The notes under the pieces were generated by a model, which saw only the letters and a program-made list of their open reading frames with translations, had not been told where the DNA came from and made no database searches. Below are positions 9,359-20,694 of a stretch of DNA of 64,000 bases, piece by piece. Both the position numbers and the translations under genes were made by a program. Numbering within the stretch: position 1 is the stretch's first letter; the number at the start of each line of letters is the position of its first letter. The stretch is from Symbiodinium natans (taxonomy: Eukaryota; Sar; Dinophyceae; Suessiales; Symbiodiniaceae), in assembly GCA_905221605.1 (NCBI GenBank), contig CAJNDS010001669.1, forward strand, positions 552,001 to 616,000, written 5' to 3'.

Positions 9359-11355
9359 AGTCCTGGACTTTTAACAATAAGCATCCTCATATGATTTAGG
9401 GTACATTCCTTCATTGTGAGTTTCTGGGCAATCTACAAGCCCTGTGAAGCCCAATTACTATACCCTACAAGCCCTATCACACCCACAAACCCCTCCAGAC
9501 CTTATAACCATCAAAACCCTACAAGCACTCCAAAACCCCATCAGGCCCTCCAAATCCTACGAAGCCCCAAACCCTAAACCCTAAACCCAAACCCTAAACC
9601 CTAAACCCTAAACCCTAAACCCTAAACCCTAAACCTCTGCTCAAACCCTGGCGAACCCAGAATCGCCACCGTGCGGCCACACTCTCTTGGAGCCAAGGCA
9701 AATCTTCTTCCCGGGGGTCCTCCACCCAGGCGGCTAGAGCCTGTAAAGGGCAGGGGGCTTTTCCGAAAGGTGTTGGGGCTTGGAGTTCGGAGGTAGGGTT
9801 TGGGGATTAGGGTCCGCCGACCCTGGCGGCGTGTTGGACCCAACCCTCCAAACCCCCACCCCCCCCCACCGCCCCACCCCCCCACCTACCCTCCCCCCCT
9901 ACCCCCAACCCTCCCCCTTGTTTCACGCAGCCCCCCGCCTCTTCAAGACTTTTAAGACTGTCTGACGGGGGTTTTAGCAAAACCCCTCCAAACCCCCACC
10001 CACCCCCCCCCCCTTTTCTCCCCCTGCACCCCCCATCCAGGGGGTTGCCTATGTTGCAACCTTACGCCAACCACTCCAACAGTTCGAAGCCTCTACCCGT
10101 CAAACCCCCAAACCCTGGTTTAGGTGAAGAGTTTAGCGTTTAGGCTTTAGGGTAACAACAATTTCCGGCTTTGAGGGTTGAGAGGTTTCGGGCCTCTTGG
10201 GTCGGCGGCCTGAGCCGGAGGCTGCTAAATTTGGGGTTTGGGCTTTCAGGGATATCTTTCGCGCAGAGGGCAGAGAGACCAAAGCCCCTTTTGCTACGGA
10301 AAAGGGATTAGGGTTTGGGGTTTAGGAATATACCTTAAACCATATAGGCGTCGTTTGTACGTTGGGCTCTTTGGGATAGAGATTTGACAGGGCTTTTCGA
10401 GATCAATTAGGCCTTTACCAGGTTCTTGTTCTTTGTTTGGTTCTTTTGGGGTTTTAGGGATCCATTAGGCCTTTGCCAGGTTTTAGTTTTTGTTTTTTTG
10501 GGGGGTTGGGTCATCAGACCAGCCGCATTCAACGAGCCAAACCAGTGAACCATAGCCCTCAAGCCCTCCATAATAAAACGGGCGTATGTATGTATGTATA
10601 TATATATATATATATTTATTTATTTATTTATTTATACACACATCCCTCTTAAGGACCGTTAATATAAGGGTGAACATCCAACCTCGCATGATGAAAGCCT
10701 TCCATTGAGAGCGAATTCTTGGGCTAGCACAAGAGCCAAGCCCCTAAACCCTAAAAACTAAAAACCCTAAACTTCAACCCCAAACTACCCTAATACATAC
10801 AAACCCGAAACCCGAAACCTCTCAACAATAAGCCCTTCAATCCCAAAACGCCTCCGCAAGCGCAGGGATGTCGTTCTCATCGAGGGCCGCGATGGCGCGC
10901 GCCGTGTTGCTCTCCATGCATGGACCTCCCTGGAGAGGCGCGATGAAAACCCCCATGATTAGGATTCAGGGTTCAGGGTTTACGAGTACTGTAAGGCTTT
11001 AGGGTTTAGGGTTAGGGTTTAGGGTTTAGGGTTTGGGGTTGAGGGTTAAGGGTTTAGGGAGAACAATACAGCACCCCTGAAACAGGGAAGGGGGGTGCCT
11101 TACAAAGCTTCCACGCAAAACTCCAAGGGTCCCTTCCTTCACAAGAAGACCTCTTATTACCCGAAACCCCTAACCCTAAACCCTAAAACCCAAAAACCCT
11201 AAACCCTAAACCCTTTTTGCATCCGGGCTTGGGGAGTCGGCCGGGAATGATTGACTATGGCTGAAAGATGGACACTTCTCTCCAAGACTCGTGCTCGGGA
11301 GACATATCCAAACTGAAAGTACCAGTACAAGCTACAAACAAACGGACCACCGAAT
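9359..11355. repeat. No firm gene; mixed repeats
   Basis: Contains CCCTAAA tracts (9560-9640), C-rich low complexity (9840-10040), a family B end (GGGCTCTTTGGGA, 10365), a TATG/TATT/AT simple repeat (10585-10637), and TTTAGGG tracts (10990-11060). Small open islands at 9640-9800 and 10860-10960 may be exons, but I cannot fix frame or strand. Confidence 0.4.
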
Positions 11356-12150
11356 TTACATTCTACGTTCTCGTCGTTTTTGCTCCTTAAGAGCACGCCT
11401 TCTGAGCATATGGGCTTCTCTGAGTTGTTCAAGGTACTCAGGCTGAGCGAAAGGTAAGCTCACGTTGGAAGACACCGAAGATGCGGGAAGAGGCAGGTTC
11501 ATGTCCGAGCTTGAAGGAACCGATGACACACAAGAAGTCTGGTTGATGTCCGAACAAAAGACCGAAGACTCAGGTACACGAGCAGATTGCCGACCGGATT
11601 CTGGCGGCTCTGGAACTGTAATACCCTTGTCGCTCCATTTGGAAGCCTGTTCCGTGGCAGGTACATTCTCCCTGACGCTGCCAGTATCAGTAACTTCCGT
11701 GCCTTCCAGACTTTGTATCCTGTCCGAGAGCACCTGAATAGCGTCATGTGCTTTCGCCATCAGACTTCCAACCAGGCCTTCTGTAATGCGTCTGCACTCA
11801 TCACTGGAAAACACCTCTTCAACAGTTTGTGTCGCCATGTTCACAAACGTGCCGAGGTCTTCCTGAGCTGGAGAACAGACCGGTCCGAAATCCTGCTGTT
11901 CCACGTCCAGTCCCAAGGCAGAGTAGAGACAAATGGGTTGCCTAGGTCCGCGACACTGTGCTGCATGAAAGAGAGCTCGCCACAATAAGTCTGCAACTTC
12001 TTCCAACCCAGCCTTTTGAGCACAGCGTAGACTGTAAGCAATGCACGATGCAAGTTTCCCGGTGGCCTCCATTGCAATACGATGGGGAGGAAACCTAATT
12101 GGAAAAGCACTCAATAGAGTCTCGTAGCCAAACTTGAGCCAAAATGGCTT
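11356..12150 (-). CDS. Hypothetical protein with basic C-terminus
   Basis: This is the longest ORF of the first 15 kb. The first ATG in frame is at 12072 (MEATGKLASCIAYSLRC), but the frame is open further upstream to about 12150 (WLKFGYETLLSAFPIRF), directly next to a repeat whose minus-strand reading is TTTAGGGG. The residues upstream of the ATG look protein-like, so an upstream exon is likely. The middle is Ser-rich, a short helical part contains AIQVLSDRIQSLEG, and the end is RRRALKEQKRRERR, strongly basic. No known domain is recognised. It runs opposite to both neighbouring gene groups. Confidence 0.55.
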   Translation of the reverse strand, partial: KPFWLKFGYETLLSAFPIRFPPHRIAMEATGKLASCIAYSLRCAQKAGLEEVADLLWRALFHAAQCRGPRQPICLYSALGLDVEQQDFGPVCSPAQEDLGTFVNMATQTVEEVFSSDECRRITEGLVGSLMAKAHDAIQVLSDRIQSLEGTEVTDTGSVRENVPATEQASKWSDKGITVPEPPESGRQSARVPESSVFCSDINQTSCVSSVPSSSDMNLPLPASSVSSNVSLPFAQPEYLEQLREAHMLRRRALKEQKRRERRM

Positions 12151-12207
12151 GAGCCAAAATGGCCCCTAAACCCTAAACCCTAAACCCTAAAACCCTAAAC
12201 CCTAAAC

Positions 12208-12405
12208 ATGAGTCACGGGGACCCTGATGGAGTTTTAAGGGCTGGGTTCCCTGCTTCAGGGGTAGGGGGCCTTACCGACAGGGCCCAAGAACCCTTGAGA
12301 AGGAGTACCTGGACCCCAAAAAAGTATGCAAAAAAACTAAAGCAGCTCAAAACCCATAAAGGAGCCGTTATTTTACATACTTCGTGGGCGGTTGTGGCAT
12401 CCTAG
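12208..12405 (+). CDS. Small ORF, 65 residues, hypothetical
   Basis: The ATG directly follows a CCCTAAA tract. The frame reads MSHGDPDGVLRAGFPASG, then a lysine-rich part (KKYAKKLKQLKTHKG), and ends TAG. It is short and has no recognisable domain; it could be a first exon. Confidence 0.3.
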   Translation: MSHGDPDGVLRAGFPASGVGGLTDRAQEPLRRSTWTPKKYAKKLKQLKTHKGAVILHTSWAVVAS

Positions 12406-12433
12406 CCTTATACCCTAAACCCTCTAGTCCTTG

Positions 12434-12595
12434 GCTACTCGGAGGCTCATGGCTAGTTGTAAGTATGACTACAAGTCTTGGAACGGTACTCATGACCCCC
12501 TGTTCAGGAGTACTTCTCATGACCCCCTGTTCAGGAGTACTTCTCATGACCCCCTGTTCAGGAGTACTTATAACCCGACTTGAAGCCATCCAAGT
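12434..12595. mobile_element. Family A element with 27-bp triplication
   Basis: Left end TACTCGGAGGCTCATGGCTA; right end GCCATCCAAGTA, degraded. Inside, a 27-base unit with CATGACCCCCTGTTCAGG is repeated three times (12491-12571). This creates repeated frames on both strands that are not genes. Confidence 0.55.
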
Positions 12596-12675
12596 ATGGC
12601 TGAAGGCCTAAACCCTAAACCCTAAACCCGAAACCCTAAACCCTTGCATGGCTATACGTCGCTGTGACTGCTAAG

Positions 12676-13449
12676 GTATTTGGGCGCGGCTGAGTCCGGC
12701 TTCTCAATATCGGGCCTGGGTGGTGCACGGGCCCATCCGTGCAGCCGCTGCGTTGCTGTGGAAGAAGTCGTAGTCGTTCCTGCAGACTTGCGTTTGAGGG
12801 TTTAGGGTTTAGGGGTTTAGGGTTTGTGTTGCTAGGGTGTAGGGTTTTGAGGTTAGGGTTTAGGGCTTCGTTTTAAGAAGCGGGTATTCCCCCTGAACCT
12901 AAACCTGCCCAGAGAGCCCAGCACCCCTTTGACTCAGGAAGGGGCCTTAACTCATATTGGGAACCCTTTGAATGATTTTCGGTAGCTTCCCTAAACCCTA
13001 AACCCTAAACCCTAAACCCTAACCCCTAACCCTAAACTTTCAGCACATTCGTATTGGGCTCTCTGGTGGACCCTTGGGCAAACAGCCCGCCGAGCTGTGC
13101 TACCCGAAGCCCGGATCATCCCTAAGCTCCAATACCCCCAATTGAAGAGTAAGTAGGATCCTTGAAATATGAGGGGTTCCTTGTATGGTTTAAGGAAAGC
13201 TCCTTCATTAAAGAGATTCCTTAACACATCTCGGGGTTCCTTGTCCGGTTTAAGAAAAAATTGGATGGCCTAAGGAATTTTCCGTCATTAAAAGGGGTAT
13301 TGGAGTCTCTAGGTACGACTTCAAGTCCAAAGGTCAGCCCGGTTTGGCCAGCGCCCTCCAGGCTGCGTCCCAGCGCCCCCGCCGCGGCCAGCAGGCAGTG
13401 CGCGAGCGCGTGGAGCGCGTGGGCGTGGCTCCAGTCTGGCTGGGACTCA
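12676..13449 (+). CDS. Three-exon internal gene segment, hypothetical protein
   Basis: Exons 12676-12799, 13044-13125 and 13306-13449 join with consistent phase. They read SGFSISGLGGARAHPC and VAVEEVVVVPADLRLR, then GPLGKQPAELCYPKPGSSL, then YDFKSKGQPGLASALQAA and QQAVRERVERVGVAPVW. The second intron (13126-13305) is GC-AG and has perfect inverted termini GCTCCAATACCCC and GGGGTATTGGAG, with the family B core inside. The donor at 13450 (GTAACCCAGAGAGCCC) is the edge of another family B copy. Minus-strand frames over 13221-13535 are explained as shadows. 5' and 3' ends are not found. Confidence 0.45.
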
Positions 13450-13767
13450 GTAACCCAGAGAGCCCACGCAACTTGAAAGAAGGGCATACCATTAGTTGAA
13501 TACTTAAGCACGACCCCTGCAGTAGTAGCATTCACTGCTATTTACTAGTTTTTTCCTATACCGCTGCTGATACTATTATTCATGCTATCAACATATTTTA
13601 TGATTAGCTGTACTTCTACCTTTATTGCTACCAGCAACCCTAAACCCTAAAGCCTAAAGCCTAAACCCAAAACCCTAAACTATAAAAGCAACTTTGAACC
13701 CTCCCATCTTAGGCTAGAGTTTGCCACCTGCTGGCTGGGATGGAAGCAAGCCGCTGCTGATGTTGTC

Positions 13768-13926
13768 CTGCGGGTTTAGGGTTTAGGGTTTAGGGTGTAG
13801 GGTTTAGGGTTTAGGGTTTAGGGTTTAGGGTTTAGGGTTTAGGGTTTAGGGTTTAGGGTTTAGGGTTTAGGGTTTAGGGTTTAGGGTTTAGGGTTTAGGG
13901 TTTAGGGTTTAGGGTTTAGGGTTTGG
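13768..13926. repeat. Long interstitial TTTAGGG tract
   Basis: About 22 TTTAGGG units, with one TGTAGGG variant near the left end and ending in TTTGGGG variants. Among the longest tracts in the window. Neighbouring sequence is not subtelomeric in layout, and the tract sits in the middle of the window. Confidence 0.9.
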
Positions 13927-14720
13927 GGTCAAGGGTTTGGGTTTGGGGTTTAGGGCTTTTGCTTTCGTACACATCTCGATTTCGGCGTCTAGGGTTTTAA
14001 GGTTTAGGGCTTAGGAATTTAGTGGGGGGTGTCTCCAGACGGATCAAAACTGCTGAGACTGGACATGATGCTAGGGTTTTAGGGTTTAGGGTTTAGGGTT
14101 TAGCCTCAATGCGTCTGTATGTAGGATCAAAGATCTCCAACAATGACGAGCTCAGGGAACGCTTCCAGGCATGGTTTTAATACCATTAGTGCTAGGAGGA
14201 TTACAAGCACTATTCACACTATTAATACTAGTTAGACTACCAGTACTATTCATTCATAGTACGAATAATACTGTTCATGCGATTCGTACTATTCATGCTA
14301 TTCATACTATTAATACAACTATTTCTGGCAATGCTCCCTAACCCTATAAACCCTAAACCCTAAACCCTAGGCCCAAGCCCTAAACCCTGAACCCTAAACC
14401 CTTTGGAGATCCCAGAAGTCCAAGAGTGATGACGAATTTGGCGAACACAGACTTCCAAAAGCGACGACAGTTTCGCATTCATGTCGCGAACCCAGAAGCC
14501 AAAAAGTGATGACAGTTTCCCTGGTTGCTATTTAACCCCCCAGTAAACGTTTAATTTTTAGCTCCCTTGGCGCGCCACTCGATCCAGCCCATCTGACTCT
14601 TAACTTAGGAACCCCATAGAGTTGACAGAGTGTTTGGGAAATTATGAACTTTATGATGATATTTATACTCGAAAATATTGATAACAATAGTGATAGTCTG
14701 TCCTCAACGGGGGAGTGCCT

Positions 14721-14936
14721 CATGGAAAACCTGAACGATGGAACAAAGCATCGCCACGATGCAGATGTACGGAGTTGCTACTTGACTGCTTGCGGAAGGC
14801 CTTCATAGACTGGGAGCGCATGCTTTCTGGTGCGCTGAACCTAGACGTTGTGCTACGGAGCCATGCGCCCTGTGTGCAGGAGGCGGGGGCGCTGAAGGGC
14901 GTGTCATTAAAAAAGGAGAGAGTATCATCCTTATGA
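14721..14936 (+). CDS. Possible exon or small ORF
   Basis: Two overlapping + frames look coding: one from ATG 14721 (MENLNDGTKHRHDADVRSC, ends TAG at about 14807), and one open to 14936 with LLLDCLRKAFIDWERMLSG. They cannot both be used over the same bases without splicing. Upstream 14150-14330 holds TACTATTCATACTATT-like degenerate repeats. Confidence 0.25.
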   Translation, partial: HGKPERWNKASPRCRCTELLLDCLRKAFIDWERMLSGALNLDVVLRSHAPCVQEAGALKGVSLKKERVSSL

Positions 14937-15691
14937 ACGACCCCAAAAAGGGACCTCTAATTTTGGGGAAAGACCCTCATATCATGATCCCTAAACACCC
15001 GAACGCCTTGATTCTTGTTTTGCTGTTGGCAACGGGATTCCTGCCGTAAGAACTCGACACCTGCTGTTTGCTTGATCATGACCACATCATCCCATGCAAG
15101 ATTCTTTGGTAACTTGCGACAAAGGTTGTCTGAGGAAAAGGTCGAACACTGAACCCTTGATGCATGGACTGAAGGTGGCGCCAGCCCCCCCCCCCCCCCC
15201 CCCCCCAGGTTTAGGTAGTTTAGGGTTTAGGGTTTAGGGTTTGGGGTTTGGGGTTTAGGGTTTAGGGTTTAGTGACCCTAAACCCCTGAACCATTTTGCA
15301 ACCCCTGAAGCCTTGTGAGGCACGGAGCTGGGCTTCTGCCCCCAAGCCCCTCATTCCTTTGTTTGATACATCCCCTTAACCCCCTACCCCCAAAACAAAT
15401 CTATACACCGTAAACCCTAAGCCCTAAACCCCAAACCCTAAACCCTAAACCCTAATCCCTAAACCCTAAACCCTAAACCCTAATCCCTAAACCCTAAACC
15501 CTCATTGGGATGAGAGGCGTGCAGGCCAGGAGCCCGCCCGGACGCAGCGAGCGCAGCGCGGGCCTTCCGAGCTTTGGACCCGGAGAGCCCTGAATGGGTG
15601 GGTTTAGGGTTTAGGGTTTGGGGTTTAGGGTTTAGGGTTTAGGGTTTAGGGTTTAGGGTTTAGGGTTTAGGGTTTGGGGTTTGGGGTTTAG

Positions 15692-15725
<34 letters not shown>

Positions 15726-15733
15726 GGCCACTA

Positions 15734-15839
15734 TTTGGAGGTTCCTGGGTAGTTGCAAGTATAATTTTGATAACGCTACTTAGACCCTACCTAGGGTACT
15801 TACACCCCCCCGTATGTTTACCCATGAGCCTCCAAGTAG
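15734..15839. mobile_element. Family A element
   Basis: Ends TTTGGAGGTTCCTGGGTAGT and CCCATGAGCCTCCAAGTAG are inverted repeats around a 65-base core. Confidence 0.65.
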
Positions 15840-15952
15840 TTAAGAAATACATACCTCAAACTATGTAGGGATCCTCATGATGATGTAAGGTACATATTTC
15901 CTAACCCTAAACCCTAAACCCTAAACCCTAAACCCTAAACCCTAAACCCTCA

Positions 15953-16044
15953 ATGAAGGGATCTTGGGCTTTCTGGGACTTTGGCTTCGAATCTCACACT
16001 GGCAACTGGAGGCGAGGCCCTTGTCCACTCGTTCGGATGGAAAG
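15953..16044 (+). CDS. First exon of an unrecognised gene
   Basis: The ATG follows CCCTAAACCCTCA. The reading MKGSWAFWDFGFESHTGNW, then RRGPCPLVRME, ends at AG|GTACAC, a fair donor. The downstream exon was not found. Between 16045 and 17200 lie CCCTAAA tracts (16640-16735), a family A element (16528-16765) and AT-rich sequence (16840-17090). Confidence 0.35.
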
Positions 16045-17203
16045 GTACACCACAGGCACTCTTCAACCCGCTCAGAATGACCAGGATGTTACAAACAGTA
16101 AACCCTCATCCCCAAACCCTAAACCCTAAACCCTGAACCCTAAACCCTAAACCCTGTTCTTTGAAATGGCTTAGGGTTTGTAGGGTTCGGGATTAAGGTT
16201 TCGACTCTCACACTTGCACACGCGTGCGAGGCTTCTGGCACGATGTCGAAGCTGTGGGTCAAGCACTGCAACTCTGTACAAACCCACCATTACGGGTAGG
16301 AAGTCCGTGCCAGATACCCGCTGTACATTGCAACAACTGTCAGCTTGCCCATTTCTGCACCCCTCCCCCCCCTCCCCCCCCCTTCATGGTTCTCTGGCTC
16401 TCTACGCCTATCCTGAGTAAAATTTGCTAAGTGCGGCAACTGGGGGGGGGTTGCAACACATCTTCGCTCGCTGCTTTGTAAGCGAGTGCGAACATTCAGG
16501 GAACTCTTGTCCCTTGCTTTGACGCTCATGGGTAGTTAGAAGTAGGGTTCTTAGTATGTACTCATAAACCCTACTTAAGGTACCTATAACCACTCTGCTT
16601 ATAACCTTATAACCACTCTACGTGTAACCCTACTTAAGGTACTAAACCCTAAACCCTAAACCCTAAACCCTAAACCCTAAACCCTAAACCCTAAACCCTA
16701 AACCCTAAACCCTAAACCCTAAACCCTAAACCCTACGTAGAACTACCCATTGAACCTCCAAGTACCTTGGCCTCCAGACCGATGCTGTGAGAAGTTCTCG
16801 GACCCCCCCAGGCAAGGTCGCAGAATAGAAAATTACTACATTGCAACGCTGTTAGAATACTGTTACATTGTCATATTGTCATATAATAACTTGTCATATT
16901 TTCTTTTTCTAATATTCTTAATAGAATCAAGCATTATTCGTATGTTGCTATATTATATCATCAGGTGAATATATCTTTACATTATATGATATGGCTATAT
17001 AAATTCACATGTTATGTTTTGTATTGTGTTTTGCTACATGTTGGGATCTTGTTCTGGGTTTGTCATTCTACTAATTTGTATTCTGTTTACGTGTGTCATC
17101 GTGACTTGAGGCCAAGGTCTACACAACAAGTTCATGCAGCGATGCTCTAATTTCAGCAGCCAAACACCCCTTCAGCAGCCACTGGCGAAGCAGTGGAGCC
17201 CCA

Positions 17204-18512
17204 TCAAAAGTGGATCTCCACCGAAATCTCACAGTTCTTGGCGTCTCTGCTGATCGACTGTCTGAAGTCCCAATCTGCTTCTTCCCCATTCCGCAGCTGG
17301 CAGCATGTCTTGTCGCCGAAATTGTGCTCGATCGGCTGTGCGCTGAGCTGCTTGCGGGCTCCTTCACCAACTGTGACACAGGCTGCGATGCTGCCCACGC
17401 CTGAGGGCACGGCAGAAGAGCATTTCAGCTCGATACTGCCCCACCCCTTTGCCTTCTTGAATCCGGCGCCATGCTTTCCACCAGTCTGTCTGGCGAGGAT
17501 CACCATTCGGAAGGTGGAGGGCTCGGCCTGCCCGGGGAAGTGGAGCTGAAACTCTGGGCTGAGCAGCCTCTCCGAGTTGGATTCAAACTTCGCAGCGTCC
17601 ACATACCACTTGACCAGCTGCCGGTTCTCATCCAACTGTGTGGCCTCCAGAGTGCCCGGCCGCACGCGCGGCGAGACGCTGGGCGAGACGCTGGGCGAGG
17701 TGGGCTTGGGGGAGCCCTGCGACGCTGGGCTCACGCTGCCCAAGAGGCGGGGGTAGTCGCATCCGGGCTGAAGTGCAGGCATTGGGGCGACAGGCATGGC
17801 CAGCGTAACTGGCACTGGCAGGAGTGACACCATTGGAGCTGCCTGGGCCAGGCAGGGCTGCGTGGGGACCCACGCCGAGGCCGTCCCGGGCACCGCCTGT
17901 GTTGCCTGCGTGGCTGGTGGTGCCACAGCTTCCAGGGCCGGTGCCATGATCTTCTCCTCCCTGACCATCGCGTCCCATTCCCATCGGTCAGGGGTTGCCT
18001 GCTTCATTGTTGTTCATTGTTGGGAGTATCTTTAAAATTATCATGTTTTTCCTTATTGGGAATTTAAGACGACAAAAATGCAAAATTATAACCAACAAGG
18101 ACCCAGTTGCGGAGTGCAACAGGCATGGCTTCGAGACGCCGGCCTTGGCCGGCAGCGCCTCCTCCGGTGCCTCGTCCAGGCTCTTGCAGAGTGCTTCCAG
18201 ATCCCAAGGGTCCGGCGTCTCGAAACGGTTCAGCGTCCGCAGGGTCTGTAGCTTTTTGACGGTCTTCACCGGCTCGGTGGATTCTGGAGATTCCTCAATC
18301 ACCTCCTTGTCAGTTTTCTGCTCAGCGGCCTTGCCTGTGATGTGGAGATCGCCTTCAGATGCCGTGGGCTCCTCCATGACCAGGGCCGCTTCGGGCGCCG
18401 TCTGCGAGCGTTGCAAGAACTGGCGCGGGCGGGCCTCGGAAACCTGAACGAAGGTGTTGACTACAGTGATGTCATGCTCCATTAGAACTGGCATCGCATC
18501 TGCTGATGCCAT
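17204..18512 (-). CDS. Two-exon gene, 387-residue dinoflagellate-type protein of unknown function
   Basis: Exon 1 is 18512-18144 (MASADAMPVLMEHDITVVN) and exon 2 is 17998-17204. A GC-AG intron (18143-17999, 145 bases) at CCAAG|GCCGGC and AAGCAG|GCA joins them in phase 0, giving 388 codons. The N-terminal half is acidic and Ser/Thr-rich, with RPRQFLQRSQTAPEA, a pattern like short linear motifs. The middle is Ala/Pro-rich. The C-terminal 130 residues look globular (FRMVILARQTGGKHGAGF, KKAKGWGSIELKC, then EEADWDFRQSISRDAKN). From memory, domains of this look recur in Symbiodiniaceae proteins without known function. The intron's last part (CTCCCAACAATGAAC) resembles the end of intron 4 of the coproporphyrinogen oxidase gene (ATCCCAACCATGAAC), so both may come from one introner family. 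Confidence 0.6.
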
Positions 18513-18514
18513 GG

Positions 18515-19278
18515 TGTCGAGGGCTACGGATACAGAAAAAGCCGGGGCTGTGCCGGGCGATGCGAAAGCAGGTCGTCTCCTATGCACCTCGAGCCTTGCA
18601 GCTATACAGGGTTTGGGGTTGCAGATTCTCAGAACCCTAAATCCCCAAACCCCCAAACCCTAAACCCTAAACCCCAAACCCTAAACCCTAAACCCCAAAC
18701 CCATGTGCTCTGTGCACTGCATGAGGGCTCGCCTGCGGCCATGCGTACCGGAGCACCGTTTCAAAGCTAAACGTAAACCCTAAACCCTAAACCCCCTTAG
18801 GGTTTAGGGTTTAGGGTTTAGGGAACCCTAAACCCTAAACCCTAAACCCTAAACCCTAAACCCTAAACCTCCCAACCCTAAGCAGACCCTGCCTGAGATG
18901 CGATGCCCGAGAGGCCAGGGAACCTGAGAGAGCTGTCTGCGCTTTACGGTTTAGAGTTTAGGGTTTAGGGTTTAGGGTTTAGGGTTTAGGGTTTAGGGTT
19001 TTTTGTAGGAGGGTGAGGGTTGAAAGGTCTCGGGGATTAGGGTTTATGGGGGGTTAGGGACTTAGGAGTTTAAGGGTTAGGCCACTCTGCAGGGAACTAT
19101 AGCCAGGTTTTGTTTTGGGGGTTTGGGGTTTAGGGTTTAGGGTGACAAGGCGACCGGGATCAAGCAGGAGATAGGGATTAGGGTTCAGTCGTTCCTAAAC
19201 CTTCAGCCCTAAACACCTAAACCCTAAACCCTAAACCCTAGACCCTGAACCCTAAACCCTAAACCCTAAACCCTAAAC
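18515..19278. repeat. Interstitial TTTAGGG/CCCTAAA tracts in both orientations
   Basis: Tracts at 18655-18705, 18775-18870 and 18960-19150. At 18797-18835 a CCCTAAA run, a TTTAGGG run and a further CCCTAAA run meet head to head. No gene seen. Confidence 0.6.
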
Positions 19279-19364
19279 CGCATGATTGACGTCTCCAGTT
19301 GGCCGGTGTAGTCCAGATAGAGCAGGTCCAGCGCGCCGGTCGCTTCGGCCGAGCGCAGGAAGTC
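19279..19364 (-). CDS. Internal exon, hypothetical
   Basis: On the minus strand the acceptor TTTGCAAG is followed by DFLRSAEATGALDLLYLDY and TGQLETSIMR, ending at CG|GTTTAGGG. Base composition and reading are strongly coding. The exon is bounded by the same TTTAGGG donor pattern as others. Partner exons were not found. Confidence 0.45.
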
Positions 19365-19791
19365 CTTGCAAAGAGACGAGCTGTGAAGGCAGGGGAATAC
19401 ACGATAACACATTGTGGTACGATAGAAGCATATACCATTCTACACGATAACGCTGTAATATACAAAGCATGGAACATAAGTTACTGTATGCTACAATGAC
19501 AATGCTCCGTCTAGTAAATGGTGCACGCAACGCCTCGCACGAAAACGAAAGGATGGGCCAGATGCGTGCAGCTAGGCGCTAACAATGTCGCAAAGAGTGC
19601 TCTAGCAAGAGAAAGGGCAAGAGCGGCAATGCAACAAACCAGGCTATCCACAAGCCCGTGACAAAACAAGATTTGCTCAGGTGTGCCTGTAGCCCCTAAA
19701 CCCTAAACCCTAAAACCTAAACCCTAAACCCTAAACCCCAAACCCCAAGCCCTAAACCCTAAACCCTAAACCCGCCCAAACCCCAAGCCCG

Positions 19792-20443
19792 GTGCCCTCT
19801 CAGCTCCTGCACTCGGCCACACCAGCTCGAGATCCCTCGCTCTCTCCTCGTTGGCAGAGGTGTGACCCTCACTTTCCACGCATCGGAAGCCCTACGGTTG
19901 CAAAACAGCGCACGCGGCAGTCGGTAAGGCAAGCACAAGTCTCAGAACAACCCTGCGCTGGCCGCACACGCTTCAAACTCGTAGATTCGAAGAAGAGGCT
20001 GTATAGCATTGAGGAAGAGGGCACGTGGACCCTGTCAGGCTGAGAAGTAGCCATGCCCCCCCCCATTTTAACATGGGTTCCAAAAAGTGGGTTTAGCATA
20101 TTTGGCCCAATGACATAACTCTTGCACCGCCTCAAGGATGCCAGTACTCAATGTGAAAATGGGGGGGGGGGGTCGACCTTGGGCCGACTTAGATGAGGGC
20201 TAGCAGCCGGTGCAAGATTTCCCCCATCCACCCGTAGTAGTACTCCTCGTGAAGCTTCAATCGTTCCCATTCTGCAAACAGCCATGATCTACCGACAATC
20301 ATGGCTTCGTATGCCCACAATGCAATTGAGATGCAGCGCTTCCACGACAGCCGGCACCACGTTCGGCGACAGGATCCTAAACGCATATCGCAGTTCCGGT
20401 CAAGTGTACCCCGGGTCACACAACCTTTGACCGTCGATGCCAC
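19792..20443. other. Unique stretch with competing frames
   Basis: On + 19920-20043 reads VRQAQVSEQPCAGRTRFKL and VDSKKRLYSIEEEGTWTLSG, then TGA. On - 20189-20400 reads AYEAMIVGRSWLFAEWERL and KLHEEYYYGWMGEILHRLL, then stop. They do not overlap and could be terminal exons of convergent genes. A poly-G run (20161-20172) and poly-C (20056) lie between. Confidence 0.3.
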
Positions 20444-20694
20444 AGTGGCGCTTTCTATTCCAGAGACCCCGATGCCCCTTGATTGAGGACTACGCCTCCA
20501 ACCAAATACGGGGTCCGTGAACTATGGCATATTCTAACCTGAAGCCCAGACCCTGAAGCATCCCTAAACCCTATACAGATCCTAAAGCCTAAAGCCTAAA
20601 GCCTCAAGCCTCAAGCCTAAAGCCTAAAGCCTAAAGCCTCCACTCTAAACCCTAAACCCTAAACCCTGTGTTGAACCCAGACTCTTGACATCAG

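Noticed and set aside
13221-13535. 104-codon minus ORF
   Set aside because: Plus strand gives an exon in phase with two upstream exons and flanked by element edges.
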